From: Pseudomonas bubulae
Lineage (GTDB): Bacteria > Pseudomonadota > Gammaproteobacteria > Pseudomonadales > Pseudomonadaceae
DNA: 64,000 bases
Direction of reading: 5' to 3'
Assembly: GCF_900618535.1 (NCBI RefSeq)
Contig: NZ_UYJA01000001.1
Coordinates: 434,001 to 498,000, forward strand
Every line of letters starts with the position of its first letter. The stretch's first letter is position 1. Below, piece by piece: positions 27,697-35,684 of this stretch. Under the pieces are notes generated by a model. It did no database searches. It was given only the letters and a program-made list of their open reading frames with translations, and was not told the DNA's origin. The position numbers and the translations under genes are program-made.

Positions 27697-29304
27697 ATGC
27701 GTGCCGATTTCACCTCCCCCGCCCTGCTCACCTTGCGCAGGCAATCGCTGATTCTGGGCGCGCTCGCCTTGCTGCTGTTTATCCTGGGCAACCATCAAGA
27801 GGCCGCGATTGGCTTTGATTCGCGCTTTGTCATGTTCGCCAATGAAATGCTGCGTCACGGCCCCGGTTTTTTCCCGACCACCTACGGCCAGCCTTACGCG
27901 GACTACAGCGCAACCTCGACCCTGCTTACCTGGCTGCTGTCCCTGCCCTTTGGCAAAGTCACCAGCCTGACAGCTTGGCTACCTACGGCCATTGCCAGTG
28001 CAAGCATTGTGACCTTGATGTATCGCCTGGTAGCGGCGCAATCGCGCACCTGGGCGCTGGTCAGCGTGGCACTGCTGTTGCTGAGCATGACTTTTATCAC
28101 CGAAACACGTGCGGTATCGCTTGACCAGATGCTGGCAGCGCTCAGTTTCAGTGCCTTCTACCTGGCTTACGCCCACGATCACTTTGCGGCACCACGCCGT
28201 CATTTCTGGCTGTTGGCCCTGCTGGTACTGGGTTTTGCCGTGCGCGGGCCGATCGGCCTGGTCATTCCCAGCGGTATCCTGTGCAGCTATTACCTGCTTA
28301 ATGGCCAGTGGCGGCGCCTGATCAGCTTTGGCCTGCAAGCGCTGGTCTTGCTGATCCTGTGTATTGGCACGTTATTGATGCTGGCCTGGATCAGTGGCGG
28401 TGAGGCTTTTGTACATGAAGTCATCCGCATGCAAGTGACAGGACGCATGGATGGAACCGAAGGCGCCAGCGGCGTGCTGTATTACTTCACCAGTTCCATG
28501 GGCAATTACGCGCTGGCTTATCCGCTGGCCGTTTTGGTGCTGCTGGCGATCCTGATTACCGGGCGTAAGCCGTCGGGGCCAGCCTTGCAACTGGTCAAGT
28601 ACTGCGTTGGTGCAGCCCTGATCGTGATGATCGGCCTGTCGATTCCCCAGGCCAAAAAGGCCCGTTACCTGCTGCCCATGTTACCGATGGCTGCGATTAT
28701 TGCGGCCTACCCGTTCCAGGTCATGCACGGGCGGGTCTTTGCTGGCCTGCGCGGCTTGATTCAGGGGTTGTTCCTGCTGCTGCCGGGTTTACTGATTATC
28801 GGTCTGCTGGTTGTACGCAAGCGTTTTGGTGAAGAGTTGCCACCCTTGACCGTCATATTCGTGGCCCTGGCCGTTCTTCAGGTTCTGGCCGTTGGCGTAC
28901 TGTTCAAAGCCCAATGGCGTGTTGCGGGGCTGGCAACCTGTGCGGTGCTGGCGATGTGGAGCAGCTACATCATGGTCTTCGAACCTGCAGAGCGCAGCCT
29001 TTACGATACGCGTACCTTTACCCTCAAGGCCATGCAACTGATCGAGCAGGCTCCGGCCCCAGTAGTACTGCATGGCATGGGCAAGGACGCCAAGGCGATC
29101 AAGTTCATGGTTAACGTGGATCGTGATCTGCTACCGCTGTTTACCCAGTCATCCGCTGAACTGGCAGCATTGCCGGCTCCGGCCTGGATCATCATGGATC
29201 GCAAGGACTATGAGGCCTTGCAAGGCAGTGACCTGGGTAATATTGCCCCGACGCTGAGCGGTCGTTTCGACAAGAACGACTATGTGTTGCTGCATCGGCC
29301 TTGA
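27697..29304 (+). CDS. ArnT-like membrane glycosyltransferase, second copy (GT83/PMT fold)
   Basis: A 535-residue polytopic membrane protein with about eleven helices. The first periplasmic loop carries the acidic candidate catalytic region IGFDSRFVMFANEMLRHG followed by PTTYGQPYADYSAT, and the middle has RAVSLDQMLAAL and SIPQAKKARYLLPMLPM, all features of the ArnT/PMT superfamily of undecaprenyl- or dolichyl-phosphosugar transferases. ATG 27697 has AAGGAA upstream. It lies just beyond the arn operon terminator, so it is probably transcribed separately or by read-through. It differs clearly from the arnT at 23878; donor and acceptor are unknown. Confidence 0.85.
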   Translation: MRADFTSPALLTLRRQSLILGALALLLFILGNHQEAAIGFDSRFVMFANEMLRHGPGFFPTTYGQPYADYSATSTLLTWLLSLPFGKVTSLTAWLPTAIASASIVTLMYRLVAAQSRTWALVSVALLLLSMTFITETRAVSLDQMLAALSFSAFYLAYAHDHFAAPRRHFWLLALLVLGFAVRGPIGLVIPSGILCSYYLLNGQWRRLISFGLQALVLLILCIGTLLMLAWISGGEAFVHEVIRMQVTGRMDGTEGASGVLYYFTSSMGNYALAYPLAVLVLLAILITGRKPSGPALQLVKYCVGAALIVMIGLSIPQAKKARYLLPMLPMAAIIAAYPFQVMHGRVFAGLRGLIQGLFLLLPGLLIIGLLVVRKRFGEELPPLTVIFVALAVLQVLAVGVLFKAQWRVAGLATCAVLAMWSSYIMVFEPAERSLYDTRTFTLKAMQLIEQAPAPVVLHGMGKDAKAIKFMVNVDRDLLPLFTQSSAELAALPAPAWIIMDRKDYEALQGSDLGNIAPTLSGRFDKNDYVLLHRP

Positions 29305-29307
29305 TCC

Positions 29308-29335
29308 TGTGGGAGCGGGCTTGCCCGCTCCCACA
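29308..29335. repeat. REP palindrome
   Basis: TGTGGGAGCGGGC and GCCCGCTCCCACA are a perfect 13-base inverted repeat around TT. This is the typical fluorescent-pseudomonad REP core, immediately after the ArnT-like gene, where it can also protect or end the transcript. Confidence 0.9.
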
Positions 29336-29413
29336 ACTACGGCAAAACGCCAGAGCACAAACAGTGCGCCTGCAGGTACAATCCCCGCCCTTCTCTCTCC
29401 CCAAGGAATCCCA

Positions 29414-29977
29414 ATGTCAGGGCTTGAACTGTTTGCCGCCGCACTCGGCGTCATTGCTGTCTGGTTGACAGTCAAACAGAACCCCTGGTGCTGGCCCATC
29501 GGTCTGGTGATGGTGCTGCTCTACAGCTGGATCTTCTTCGAGATCAAACTGTATTCAGGCATGCTCTTGCAGGTATTTTTTGCCCTGTTGCAAGTCTATG
29601 GCTGGTGGCAGTGGACACGCGCAGGGGCACAGCATGAAGGCCGTGTCGTCAGCCGGTTAAGCCCATTGCAAGTGCTGGGCGGGGTGATTGCAGGCGCCAT
29701 CGGCAGCGTGGTTCTCGGCGCCTCAATGGCCCATTGGACCGATTCCACTTTCCCCTGGTCAGATGCCACGCTGACAGCCTTCAGTCTGGTTGCCCAATTA
29801 TGGATGGCGCAAAAACGCCTGCAGTGTTGGGCATTGTGGTGTGTCATCGATGTGCTTTATATCGGCTTTTTTGCCTGGCAGGACCTGTACTTCACCGCCG
29901 GCCTGTACGCGTTGTTTACCCTGATAGCCATTCAAGGCTGGCGTGACTGGCGCCGCGACCCGGCGCTGCGCACATGA
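29414..29977 (+). CDS. pnuC: Nicotinamide riboside transporter PnuC
   Basis: Inner-membrane facilitator for nicotinamide riboside, 187 residues, about seven helices. PnuC features include WLTVKQNPWCWPIGLVMVLLYSWIFFEIKLYSGMLLQVFF, YGWWQW and CWALWCVIDVLYIGFF. ATG 29414 has AAGGAA upstream. It overlaps a NadR-like kinase gene by four bases, so import is coupled to phosphorylation of the riboside. Confidence 0.94.
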   Translation: MSGLELFAAALGVIAVWLTVKQNPWCWPIGLVMVLLYSWIFFEIKLYSGMLLQVFFALLQVYGWWQWTRAGAQHEGRVVSRLSPLQVLGGVIAGAIGSVVLGASMAHWTDSTFPWSDATLTAFSLVAQLWMAQKRLQCWALWCVIDVLYIGFFAWQDLYFTAGLYALFTLIAIQGWRDWRRDPALRT

Positions 29978-30528
29978 AGGTGGTCGTTCTGGCGGGGCCG
30001 GAGTCGAGTGGCAAGAGCTGGCTCGCTGCGTTATTGCAGCAGCGCTTTGGCGGCACCATGGTGGGCGAGTATGTGCGCTACTTTATCGAGCAAAACCCTC
30101 GCGAGACCTGCCTGGCCGATATTCCGGACATCGCTCTCGGGCAGCTTCGCTGGGAAGACGAAGCGCGCGCCCAACAACCCGCGCTGCTGATTCTGGATAC
30201 CCATTTACTCAGCAATATCCTCTGGAGCCAGACCCTGTTTGGTGACTGCCCACAGTGGCTTGAAACTGAACTGCTCAAGCGCCACTACGACCTGCATTTG
30301 CTGCTGTCCCCCGACGATGTGGAGTGGACCGCTGACGGTCAACGCTGCCAACCCTCACTGGCGGAACGCCAGGCGTTTTTTGCGGCCAGTCTTGACTGGC
30401 TCACCGATCATCAACAAACCGTACAAGTGATAACCGGCGACTGGCAGGCCCGGCAACAGCATGCCTGCGCCGCAGTCGAACAATTAATGGGTAGTCGGGA
30501 AACTTGCTCAGACAGTATTAGTCCATAA
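29974..30528 (+). CDS. NadR-like AAA ATPase / ribosylnicotinamide kinase
   Basis: A 184-residue P-loop protein. Walker A is GPESSGKSWLAAL, matching the C-terminal kinase domain of NadR, and EYVRYFIEQNP and LLILDTHLLSNILWSQ follow that family; LLLSPDDVEWTADGQR aligns with the NadR lid region. It lacks the NMN adenylyltransferase and helix-turn-helix domains of enterobacterial NadR. Coupling to pnuC indicates a role in nicotinamide riboside salvage: phosphorylation to NMN traps the imported riboside. Confidence 0.88.
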   Translation: MKVVVLAGPESSGKSWLAALLQQRFGGTMVGEYVRYFIEQNPRETCLADIPDIALGQLRWEDEARAQQPALLILDTHLLSNILWSQTLFGDCPQWLETELLKRHYDLHLLLSPDDVEWTADGQRCQPSLAERQAFFAASLDWLTDHQQTVQVITGDWQARQQHACAAVEQLMGSRETCSDSISP

Positions 30529-30702
30529 GTTAGGTTGTTTACAACAAACAACTGGCAAGCGAGTTACTTAATGCTTTCAGCTTCTTGCCAATGTCCGTTG
30601 CTGTTACATGAAAATTTCGTGAAGCCTCTAAAACATTGGTTTGAGGGACGACTTTGCGAAATTGTAAGGTTAACGAGACACCCCCCTGCCCCACGTAATG
30701 TC

Positions 30703-30736
30703 CAGCCCGGCCCTTATTGTACAAGGGCCGGGGCTG
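30703..30736. repeat. Strong hairpin upstream of fapA
   Basis: CAGCCCGGCCCTT and AAGGGCCGGGGCTG pair with a single bulge around a seven-base loop. No poly-T follows, so it is unlikely to be an efficient terminator. It lies about 90 bases upstream of the sigma-54 promoter, in the usual zone for activator or bending-protein binding. Confidence 0.5.
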
Positions 30737-30825
30737 CACACTGACATCTCATGTTCGTTACACCTGATCCCGCCCGGAACAGTCATCGTGCTGTGTGCTG
30801 TTGTTTTCAAACATTAAATTAGAAA

Positions 30826-30841
30826 TGGCACAGCTCATGCT
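30826..30841 (+). promoter_or_regulatory. Sigma-54 (-24/-12) promoter for the fap operon
   Basis: TGGCACAGCTCATGCT has the invariant GG (30827-30828) and GC (30839-30840) exactly ten bases apart, plus the favoured TGGCAC. It lies about 50 bases upstream of the fapA ATG. A sigma-54 activator gene stands at the far end of the operon. Confidence 0.72.
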
Positions 30842-30890
30842 CTCTTCCTATCACGCTTGCCAGGGCCAGCGTCGATAAGGGAGCACAGTC

Positions 30891-31331
30891 ATGGGGCACG
30901 CATGTTGTGGTAATGGTCACCTGCTGATGGCTTGCGGCCTGAGCGCCTTGCTGGGCTGGTGCGCCGTTGTTCAGGCCGCCGGTAATGGCGAGATAGTGCT
31001 TACCCGTACCGTGCAACCCCATGCGGTGGGCAATCCGCCCATGCATCCCGATCCTGACCCGCTAACCGTCAATGCCAGCCCCTTGGTTCAAGTCATGGGG
31101 GCTACCCGTGAGCTGAGCGATGGGGATTTTGCCAGCGTCAGCAGCGGTACTGCGCTTACCAGGACCATCATGCCCGCGGGCAACACACTGCCCGGCCTCA
31201 ATACCAGCAACGGCCTGCCAGGCATGAGCAACGGCCATGGCGGCGGTAGCGGTGGCACCCTCTCCGGCACCATCAGCAATAGCATCAGCCAGGGCATGCG
31301 CCCGCTCTCTGTATTGAGTCAGGGGAAATAA
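30891..31331 (+). CDS. fapA: FapA, small periplasmic/chaperone-like component of the Fap amyloid system
   Basis: First gene of the functional amyloid operon, 146 residues. A signal peptide (about 1-30, ending VVQAAG) precedes a low-complexity Pro/Asn/Gly-rich protein that ends in ISQGMRPLSVLSQGK, the characteristic FapA tail. FapA is reported to influence the FapB:FapC ratio in fibres. GGGAG lies upstream of the ATG. It is separated from fapB by one base. Confidence 0.86.
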   Translation: MGHACCGNGHLLMACGLSALLGWCAVVQAAGNGEIVLTRTVQPHAVGNPPMHPDPDPLTVNASPLVQVMGATRELSDGDFASVSSGTALTRTIMPAGNTLPGLNTSNGLPGMSNGHGGGSGGTLSGTISNSISQGMRPLSVLSQGK

Positions 31332-31332
31332 C

Positions 31333-31908
31333 ATGACTGACTATCACCTGACTGCACTGCTTGCCGCGCTGCTTGCCTCTTCCTGTGCGCTCGCAGCTTC
31401 CGATAACAACGCCACGATCAATGATTCGGGCGCCACTTATCATGGCAACGTCTCTCTTAACCAGGCATCCGGCGACCAGCAACAGCAAGTCAATATCCGC
31501 GCCATTGCCATCGGCACCGAGGCCCGTGCCACGACCGCAGTCACCCAGAAGCTCAATACCCCAGCCGACCCCTCGCTCAATGCCCGGGCAACGATTGGCG
31601 GCAACTCATTCAGTAATGGCAGCGGCGTGGTCGGTATCAACCAGTCGGCCGGGGCCAACAACCAAATGGTCAATAGCGTGCGGATAGGCATCAGTGCCCG
31701 GCCGCAAGGTATCGACGACAGCGCCCTGTCCCAACAGAACGTGGCGCTGCTTCCAGACTCGGGTACCGCATCCCCCGCCAGCGGCAGTCGCCAGATCGTT
31801 ACCAGCGATCAGGCCTTCACCGGCAGCCGAGGGGTGGTGCAGTTGAACCAGAGTGCAGGGGTGGGGAACCGCATGGCTAACACCCTGAATATCCGGGTTG
31901 CTGACTGA
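31333..31908 (+). CDS. fapB: FapB, minor amyloid subunit / nucleator
   Basis: Exported 191-residue protein with a signal peptide (about 1-22) and three imperfect repeats rich in Asn, Gln, Ser and Gly: about 25-60 (NVSLNQASGDQQQQVNIRAI), 85-125 (GVVGINQSAGANNQMVNSV) and 155-190 (GVVQLNQSAGVGNRMANTL). These share the motif of FapC with shorter linkers. In known Fap systems FapB seeds FapC polymerisation. It sits between fapA and fapC in the canonical order. Confidence 0.9.
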   Translation: MTDYHLTALLAALLASSCALAASDNNATINDSGATYHGNVSLNQASGDQQQQVNIRAIAIGTEARATTAVTQKLNTPADPSLNARATIGGNSFSNGSGVVGINQSAGANNQMVNSVRIGISARPQGIDDSALSQQNVALLPDSGTASPASGSRQIVTSDQAFTGSRGVVQLNQSAGVGNRMANTLNIRVAD

Positions 31909-31978
31909 CCCGGCAACAACGCAGTGCAATTGGAAAGTGCCAACACTTAACCCAACTAATGATGCACGGAGAAACACC

Positions 31979-32773
31979 ATGAAACCGTCAATCGCTCTGA
32001 AGCCACTGGCTTTCGCTCTGGCAACACTGGTGGCCGTATCTGCTCAAGCCAACGGTAACGGCAACAACAATCCGCCGCCTCCATCGACACCGCCTGCATA
32101 CACCCTTGACCCTAATGCCGCCGCCGCTGCAGTCGTGATTGACGTGCAAAACAGTCACAACAACAAAGTGACCAACAAGGCGGTCGAAAACAATGCAACC
32201 ATCAAGGACTCGATCAAAGGGTCTGAAGGCAACATGGGCGCGAACGCCGCTTCCGGCTCCGGCAACCAGCAAGACAACGCCGTAGCGATCGCCACTTCAG
32301 ACGAGAGCTTTGTGTTTGGTACCGCTGCGTCCCTGACCAGCGCCACCCAGACCAACAGCCACAACAACTCGCACAACTATGGCGCACAAAACAACGCTTC
32401 GATCAAAAGCTCGGCCAATGGCAGTTCGGGTAACGTCGGCATAAACGTTGCTTCGGGCGAGTTCAACCAACAGAAAAACAACCTGGCCATCGCCGTATCC
32501 AATGGTCGTATCGCCAGCGCCGGGGCAACCGCTTCGCAAACCTCGAACAACCTGTCGGTGATCAACGAAGCCGGTGCGTCTTACCTGAGCAATGTGAATA
32601 CCTGGAATCAAGGGTCGGGCTGGAACAACAAAACCCCTGTCGTCAACAACGCCACCATGGACCATTCGTTCAATGGCTACTCGGGTAATGGCGGTGCCAA
32701 TATTGCGGCAGGTACCGGCAACCAACAAAGCAACTCGCTGTCCATCGCTGCCGGCTGCAAAGTCTGCATGTAG
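31979..32773 (+). CDS. fapC: FapC, major functional amyloid subunit
   Basis: Main fibre protein of Pseudomonas biofilm amyloid, 264 residues. A signal peptide (about 1-25) is followed by three repeats at about 71-105, 138-173 and 223-257, each of form NNATIKxSxxGSxGNxGxNxASGxxNQQ. The linkers are about 32 and 49 residues. The C-terminus is CKVCM, the CxxC conserved in FapC. ATG 31979 with GGAG at 31968 starts the signal peptide; the in-frame codon at 31898 would overlap fapB. Linkers are short compared with P. aeruginosa FapC. A terminator directly follows the gene. Confidence 0.95.
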   Translation: MKPSIALKPLAFALATLVAVSAQANGNGNNNPPPPSTPPAYTLDPNAAAAAVVIDVQNSHNNKVTNKAVENNATIKDSIKGSEGNMGANAASGSGNQQDNAVAIATSDESFVFGTAASLTSATQTNSHNNSHNYGAQNNASIKSSANGSSGNVGINVASGEFNQQKNNLAIAVSNGRIASAGATASQTSNNLSVINEAGASYLSNVNTWNQGSGWNNKTPVVNNATMDHSFNGYSGNGGANIAAGTGNQQSNSLSIAAGCKVCM

Positions 32774-32787
32774 TCGCGACGCTAAAG

Positions 32788-32814
32788 AAGGGTCTCGTTT
32801 ATGAGACCCTTTTT
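32788..32814 (+). terminator. Internal terminator/attenuator after fapC
   Basis: AAGGGTCTC and GAGACCCTT form a perfect nine-base stem with a six-base loop followed by TTT. It lies between fapC and fapD inside the fap operon, so part of the transcript should stop after the subunit genes and leave lower levels of the secretion machinery. Confidence 0.88.
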
Positions 32815-32835
32815 CCTTATTCAGGCGTATCAATC

Positions 32836-33516
32836 ATGCGTATTGTCGCCCTCACCCTCTTCCTCGGCCTGAGCGCAATGGCCCATGCCGCACAGATGCC
32901 AATCGCTGCCCTGCCTGGCGGCAATCTGGTGTTCAAGCAGGTGCAGAGCATTCGTGAAAGGCGCTTTGCGGATATTGTTGAACAAAAAACCGATTTCAGT
33001 TGCGGCGCTGCGGCACTCGCCACCGTGCTGCGTCAGGCCTATTGGCTGGACGTCAATGAAGACCAGATCATCAAGGGGATGCTGCAAAACGCTGATCAGG
33101 ATCTGGTTCGCACCCAGGGCTTCTCAATGCTCGACATGAAGCGCTACGTTGAGAGCATCGGCATGCGCGCCCGGGGTTACCGAATTCCGGCGCAGAGCCT
33201 TGAAAGCGTGAACATACCCGTTGTGGTGCTACTGGACATCCGTGGCTACAAGCACTTTGTGGTGCTGCAACGCGCGCAGAAGGACTGGGTGTATATCGGC
33301 GACCCTGTACTGGGGCACAAGCGCTACTCCCACGCAGATTTCCTCAAAGGCTGGAATGGCATTGTGTTTGCCATCATCGGCCCCGGTTACGACAAGACCA
33401 ATGCGTTATTGACCCCGCCTGCCCCGCTGACCGCAAAAAACCAGCTCGACGGGTTTAACCCGGTTAAAGACGCAGAACTCATGGACTTCGGTTTTATCCA
33501 AAGCGACTTTTTTTAA
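32836..33516 (+). CDS. fapD: FapD, C39-family cysteine peptidase
   Basis: Periplasmic papain-like peptidase of the C39 (bacteriocin-processing) family, 226 residues with a signal peptide (about 1-20). The catalytic Cys lies in TDFSCGAAALATVLRQAYW, the His in IRGYKHFVVLQRA and the Asp in WVYIGDPVLGH. It is required for Fap biogenesis in known systems. It follows the post-fapC terminator and precedes fapE by 46 bases. Confidence 0.92.
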   Translation: MRIVALTLFLGLSAMAHAAQMPIAALPGGNLVFKQVQSIRERRFADIVEQKTDFSCGAAALATVLRQAYWLDVNEDQIIKGMLQNADQDLVRTQGFSMLDMKRYVESIGMRARGYRIPAQSLESVNIPVVVLLDIRGYKHFVVLQRAQKDWVYIGDPVLGHKRYSHADFLKGWNGIVFAIIGPGYDKTNALLTPPAPLTAKNQLDGFNPVKDAELMDFGFIQSDFF

Positions 33517-33562
33517 GGTGCGTCAATCATGACTACGGGGCCCGACGCTCCAGGAGCCGTAC

Positions 33563-34300
33563 ATGAAAACTTCCATTTGGCTGATTGCCGCATGCCTTGC
33601 GACCAGCCTGCACGCCCAGGCGGCGTCCTTTAAACCGGTTGAATTGAAAGACACTGAAATGGCCGAGTTGCGCGGCCGCTATGTGATGCCCGGGCGGATC
33701 ATCAGTTTCGGCATCGTGATGAACAGTACCTGGACCAGCAGCAATGGTGGCGTAGTCGGCGCCAGTACTTCCATGTATGTGCAAAACACCATTGAACCCA
33801 AGTTTTACGTGTCCACTTACAGTTCTGCCGGTAACGGTGCCCCTGGCTCAAACGGCACTGGTTCGGTTACCGGTGGTGCGGGCCTGACCACAGCCCAGGG
33901 CGTCACCCAGAGCGTTCGGGCTGCGGGTGACAACAACAGCGCCTATAACAACGTCGACATCAATGTCAGCGAGGCCGACCAGGCCCCCGTGGTCAACCAG
34001 CAAGGGGTTTTACTCACGACCAATACGTCCATCACCCAGGCTGCTGGTGCGGGCAATGTGACCGTCTCGGCCACGGCTGGGGGCGTTCAGCTGGCCATCC
34101 AGGCCAACAACAATCAAGGCAACTCACTGCAGCAAATCGCCCAGGGTGGCGTATTGCAAAGCACTACTTTGCTGGGCGGCGGTAATAGGGTCAATAACAT
34201 GGCACAACTTAACGTGGTACTGGGTAACAACCTGCCCAGCCCCGGCGCGCTCGATTGCAACCTCAATCAATTAAAAGGCCTTCGCAATATGGGTTATTGA
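33563..34300 (+). CDS. fapE: FapE, minor fibre-associated component
   Basis: Exported 245-residue protein with a signal peptide (about 1-20) and a FapB/C-like body of Asn/Gly/Gln-rich repeats ([54 protein letters not shown]). The C-terminus is [26 protein letters not shown], matching FapE. In characterised strains FapE is a minor component of the fibre. Position between fapD and fapF is canonical. Confidence 0.9.
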   Translation: MKTSIWLIAACLATSLHAQAASFKPVELKDTEMAELRGRYVMPGRIISFGIVMNSTWTSSNGGVVGASTSMYVQNTIEPKFYVSTYSSAGNGAPGSNGTGSVTGGAGLTTAQGVTQSVRAAGDNNSAYNNVDINVSEADQAPVVNQQGVLLTTNTSITQAAGAGNVTVSATAGGVQLAIQANNNQGNSLQQIAQGGVLQSTTLLGGGNRVNNMAQLNVVLGNNLPSPGALDCNLNQLKGLRNMGY

Positions 34301-34346
34301 ACTAGGCTCAGGCTCTACAACTTGGCTTATCTGGACGGCTTATTTC

Positions 34347-35636
34347 ATGCATCGATCGATAACCTTTCGCGCAGTTGTATGTATGAGCACTATATTCCCG
34401 TCACCCCTGTTATATGCAGCGGCTGATGCCGATCTAGCGCTACTAAAACAAGAACTTATGGAGCTTCGCCAACGTTACGATCAACAGCAAAAAGCCTTGG
34501 CAGTGCTTGAGCAACGGGTGCGTGAAGTTGAGGATCAGCCTGCGACGCCACAACCCAGGCGCCTGGCCAAATCACCGGCCGACATGAAGGGCAACCAGAA
34601 CGTTACGGCTGCCAGTGGCACCAGTACCGCTGCACAAGGCAGCTCTTATGGCGCCGCGCTCAAGGATGACTCCGCCCCCGCCCAGAGTATGGTCAACCTC
34701 TACGATGAAGCCAGCGGCTTTTTCGGCGGCGGCAAGTTCAGCCTCGAAACGGGTATTACCTATTCGCGTTATGACACACGCCAGCTGATTCTCAATGGTT
34801 TTCTGGCCCTGGATTCAATTTTCCTGGGCAACCTCAACCTCGACCGGATCAAGGCCGACAACTGGACCCTTGACCTCACCGGACGCTATAACCTGGATAA
34901 CCGCTGGCAGTTTGACGTTAACGTTCCGGTGATTTACCGCGAGAGTACTTACCAGTCCGGCGGGGCCAACGGCGGTGATGCGCAAGCCACTTCAGAGCAA
35001 ACGGTTACCCGCGACCCGACCATTGGCGACGTCAACTTCGGAGTCGCATACAAGTTCCTCGACGAGTCGGTCAATACCCCGGATGCAGTCTTCAGCGTGC
35101 GGGTCAAGGCCCCCACCGGCAAGGACCCGTTTGGCATCAAACTGGTCAAAGCCTCTGAAAACACCAACTTGTTTGTCCCTGAAGACCTGCCCACCGGCAA
35201 TGGTGTGTGGTCGATCAGCCCTGCCATTTCCCTGGTCAAGACCTTCGACCCAGCTGTGCTGTTCGGCTCTCTGTCGTATACCCATAACCTTGAAGAGTCA
35301 TTTGACGACATCAGTTCCACGCAAAACCTGAAGCAGCCCGGCAAGGTCAAACTGGGTGACAGCTTCCAGATTGGCGCGGGGGTTGCTTTTGCCCTCAACG
35401 AAAAAATGAGTATGTCGTTTTCCGTGTCCGACCTGATTCAGAAAAAGAGCAAACTCAAGCAGGATAGCGGTGACTGGCAAACAGTTACCACCAGTGATGC
35501 CAACGCCGGTTACTTCAATATCGGCATGACCGTAGCAGCGACCGATAACCTGACCATCGTGCCCAACCTGTCCATAGGCTTGACCGACGATGCGCCAGAC
35601 TTCACCTTCAGCCTGAAATTCCCTTACTACTTCTAA
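34347..35636 (+). CDS. fapF: FapF, outer-membrane Fap secretion channel
   Basis: Trimeric beta-barrel that exports Fap subunits, 429 residues. A signal peptide (about 1-27) is followed by a periplasmic coiled coil (about 30-65; [34 protein letters not shown]) and a flexible linker. The barrel occupies roughly 115-429 and ends in the outer-membrane insertion signature FSLKFPYYF. This domain order is the known FapF architecture. Last gene of the operon, facing a convergent sigma-54 regulator. Confidence 0.94.
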   Translation: MHRSITFRAVVCMSTIFPSPLLYAAADADLALLKQELMELRQRYDQQQKALAVLEQRVREVEDQPATPQPRRLAKSPADMKGNQNVTAASGTSTAAQGSSYGAALKDDSAPAQSMVNLYDEASGFFGGGKFSLETGITYSRYDTRQLILNGFLALDSIFLGNLNLDRIKADNWTLDLTGRYNLDNRWQFDVNVPVIYRESTYQSGGANGGDAQATSEQTVTRDPTIGDVNFGVAYKFLDESVNTPDAVFSVRVKAPTGKDPFGIKLVKASENTNLFVPEDLPTGNGVWSISPAISLVKTFDPAVLFGSLSYTHNLEESFDDISSTQNLKQPGKVKLGDSFQIGAGVAFALNEKMSMSFSVSDLIQKKSKLKQDSGDWQTVTTSDANAGYFNIGMTVAATDNLTIVPNLSIGLTDDAPDFTFSLKFPYYF

Positions 35637-35641
35637 ACAGC

Positions 35642-35679
35642 AAAAGGCCCTCCGCGCTTGAGCGCTGGGGGCCTTTTGC
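35642..35679. terminator. Bidirectional terminator at the end of the fap operon
   Basis: AAAAGGCCC and GGGCCTTTT form the outer stem with a GC-rich inner hairpin (CGCGCTTGAGCGC), lying between the convergent fapF and the sigma-54 activator gene. Confidence 0.85.
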
Positions 35680-35684
35680 TGCTT

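Larger units (their letters stand above)
30529..30890. other. fap leader region, no protein gene seen
   Basis: About 360 bases. It contains TGGCAAG/CTTGCCA (30553 and 30584), a strong GC hairpin (30703-30736) without a T-run, and a sigma-54 promoter near 30826. Short frames here have no start signals or family features. Confidence 0.6.

Noticed and set aside
30703..30736. Hairpin upstream of fapA as a rho-independent terminator
   Set aside because: No T-run follows the stem, so I list it only as a structural element.
30535..30744. Small frame of 69 residues upstream of fapA
   Set aside because: Covers hairpins and regulatory sequence, with no ribosome site or family resemblance.
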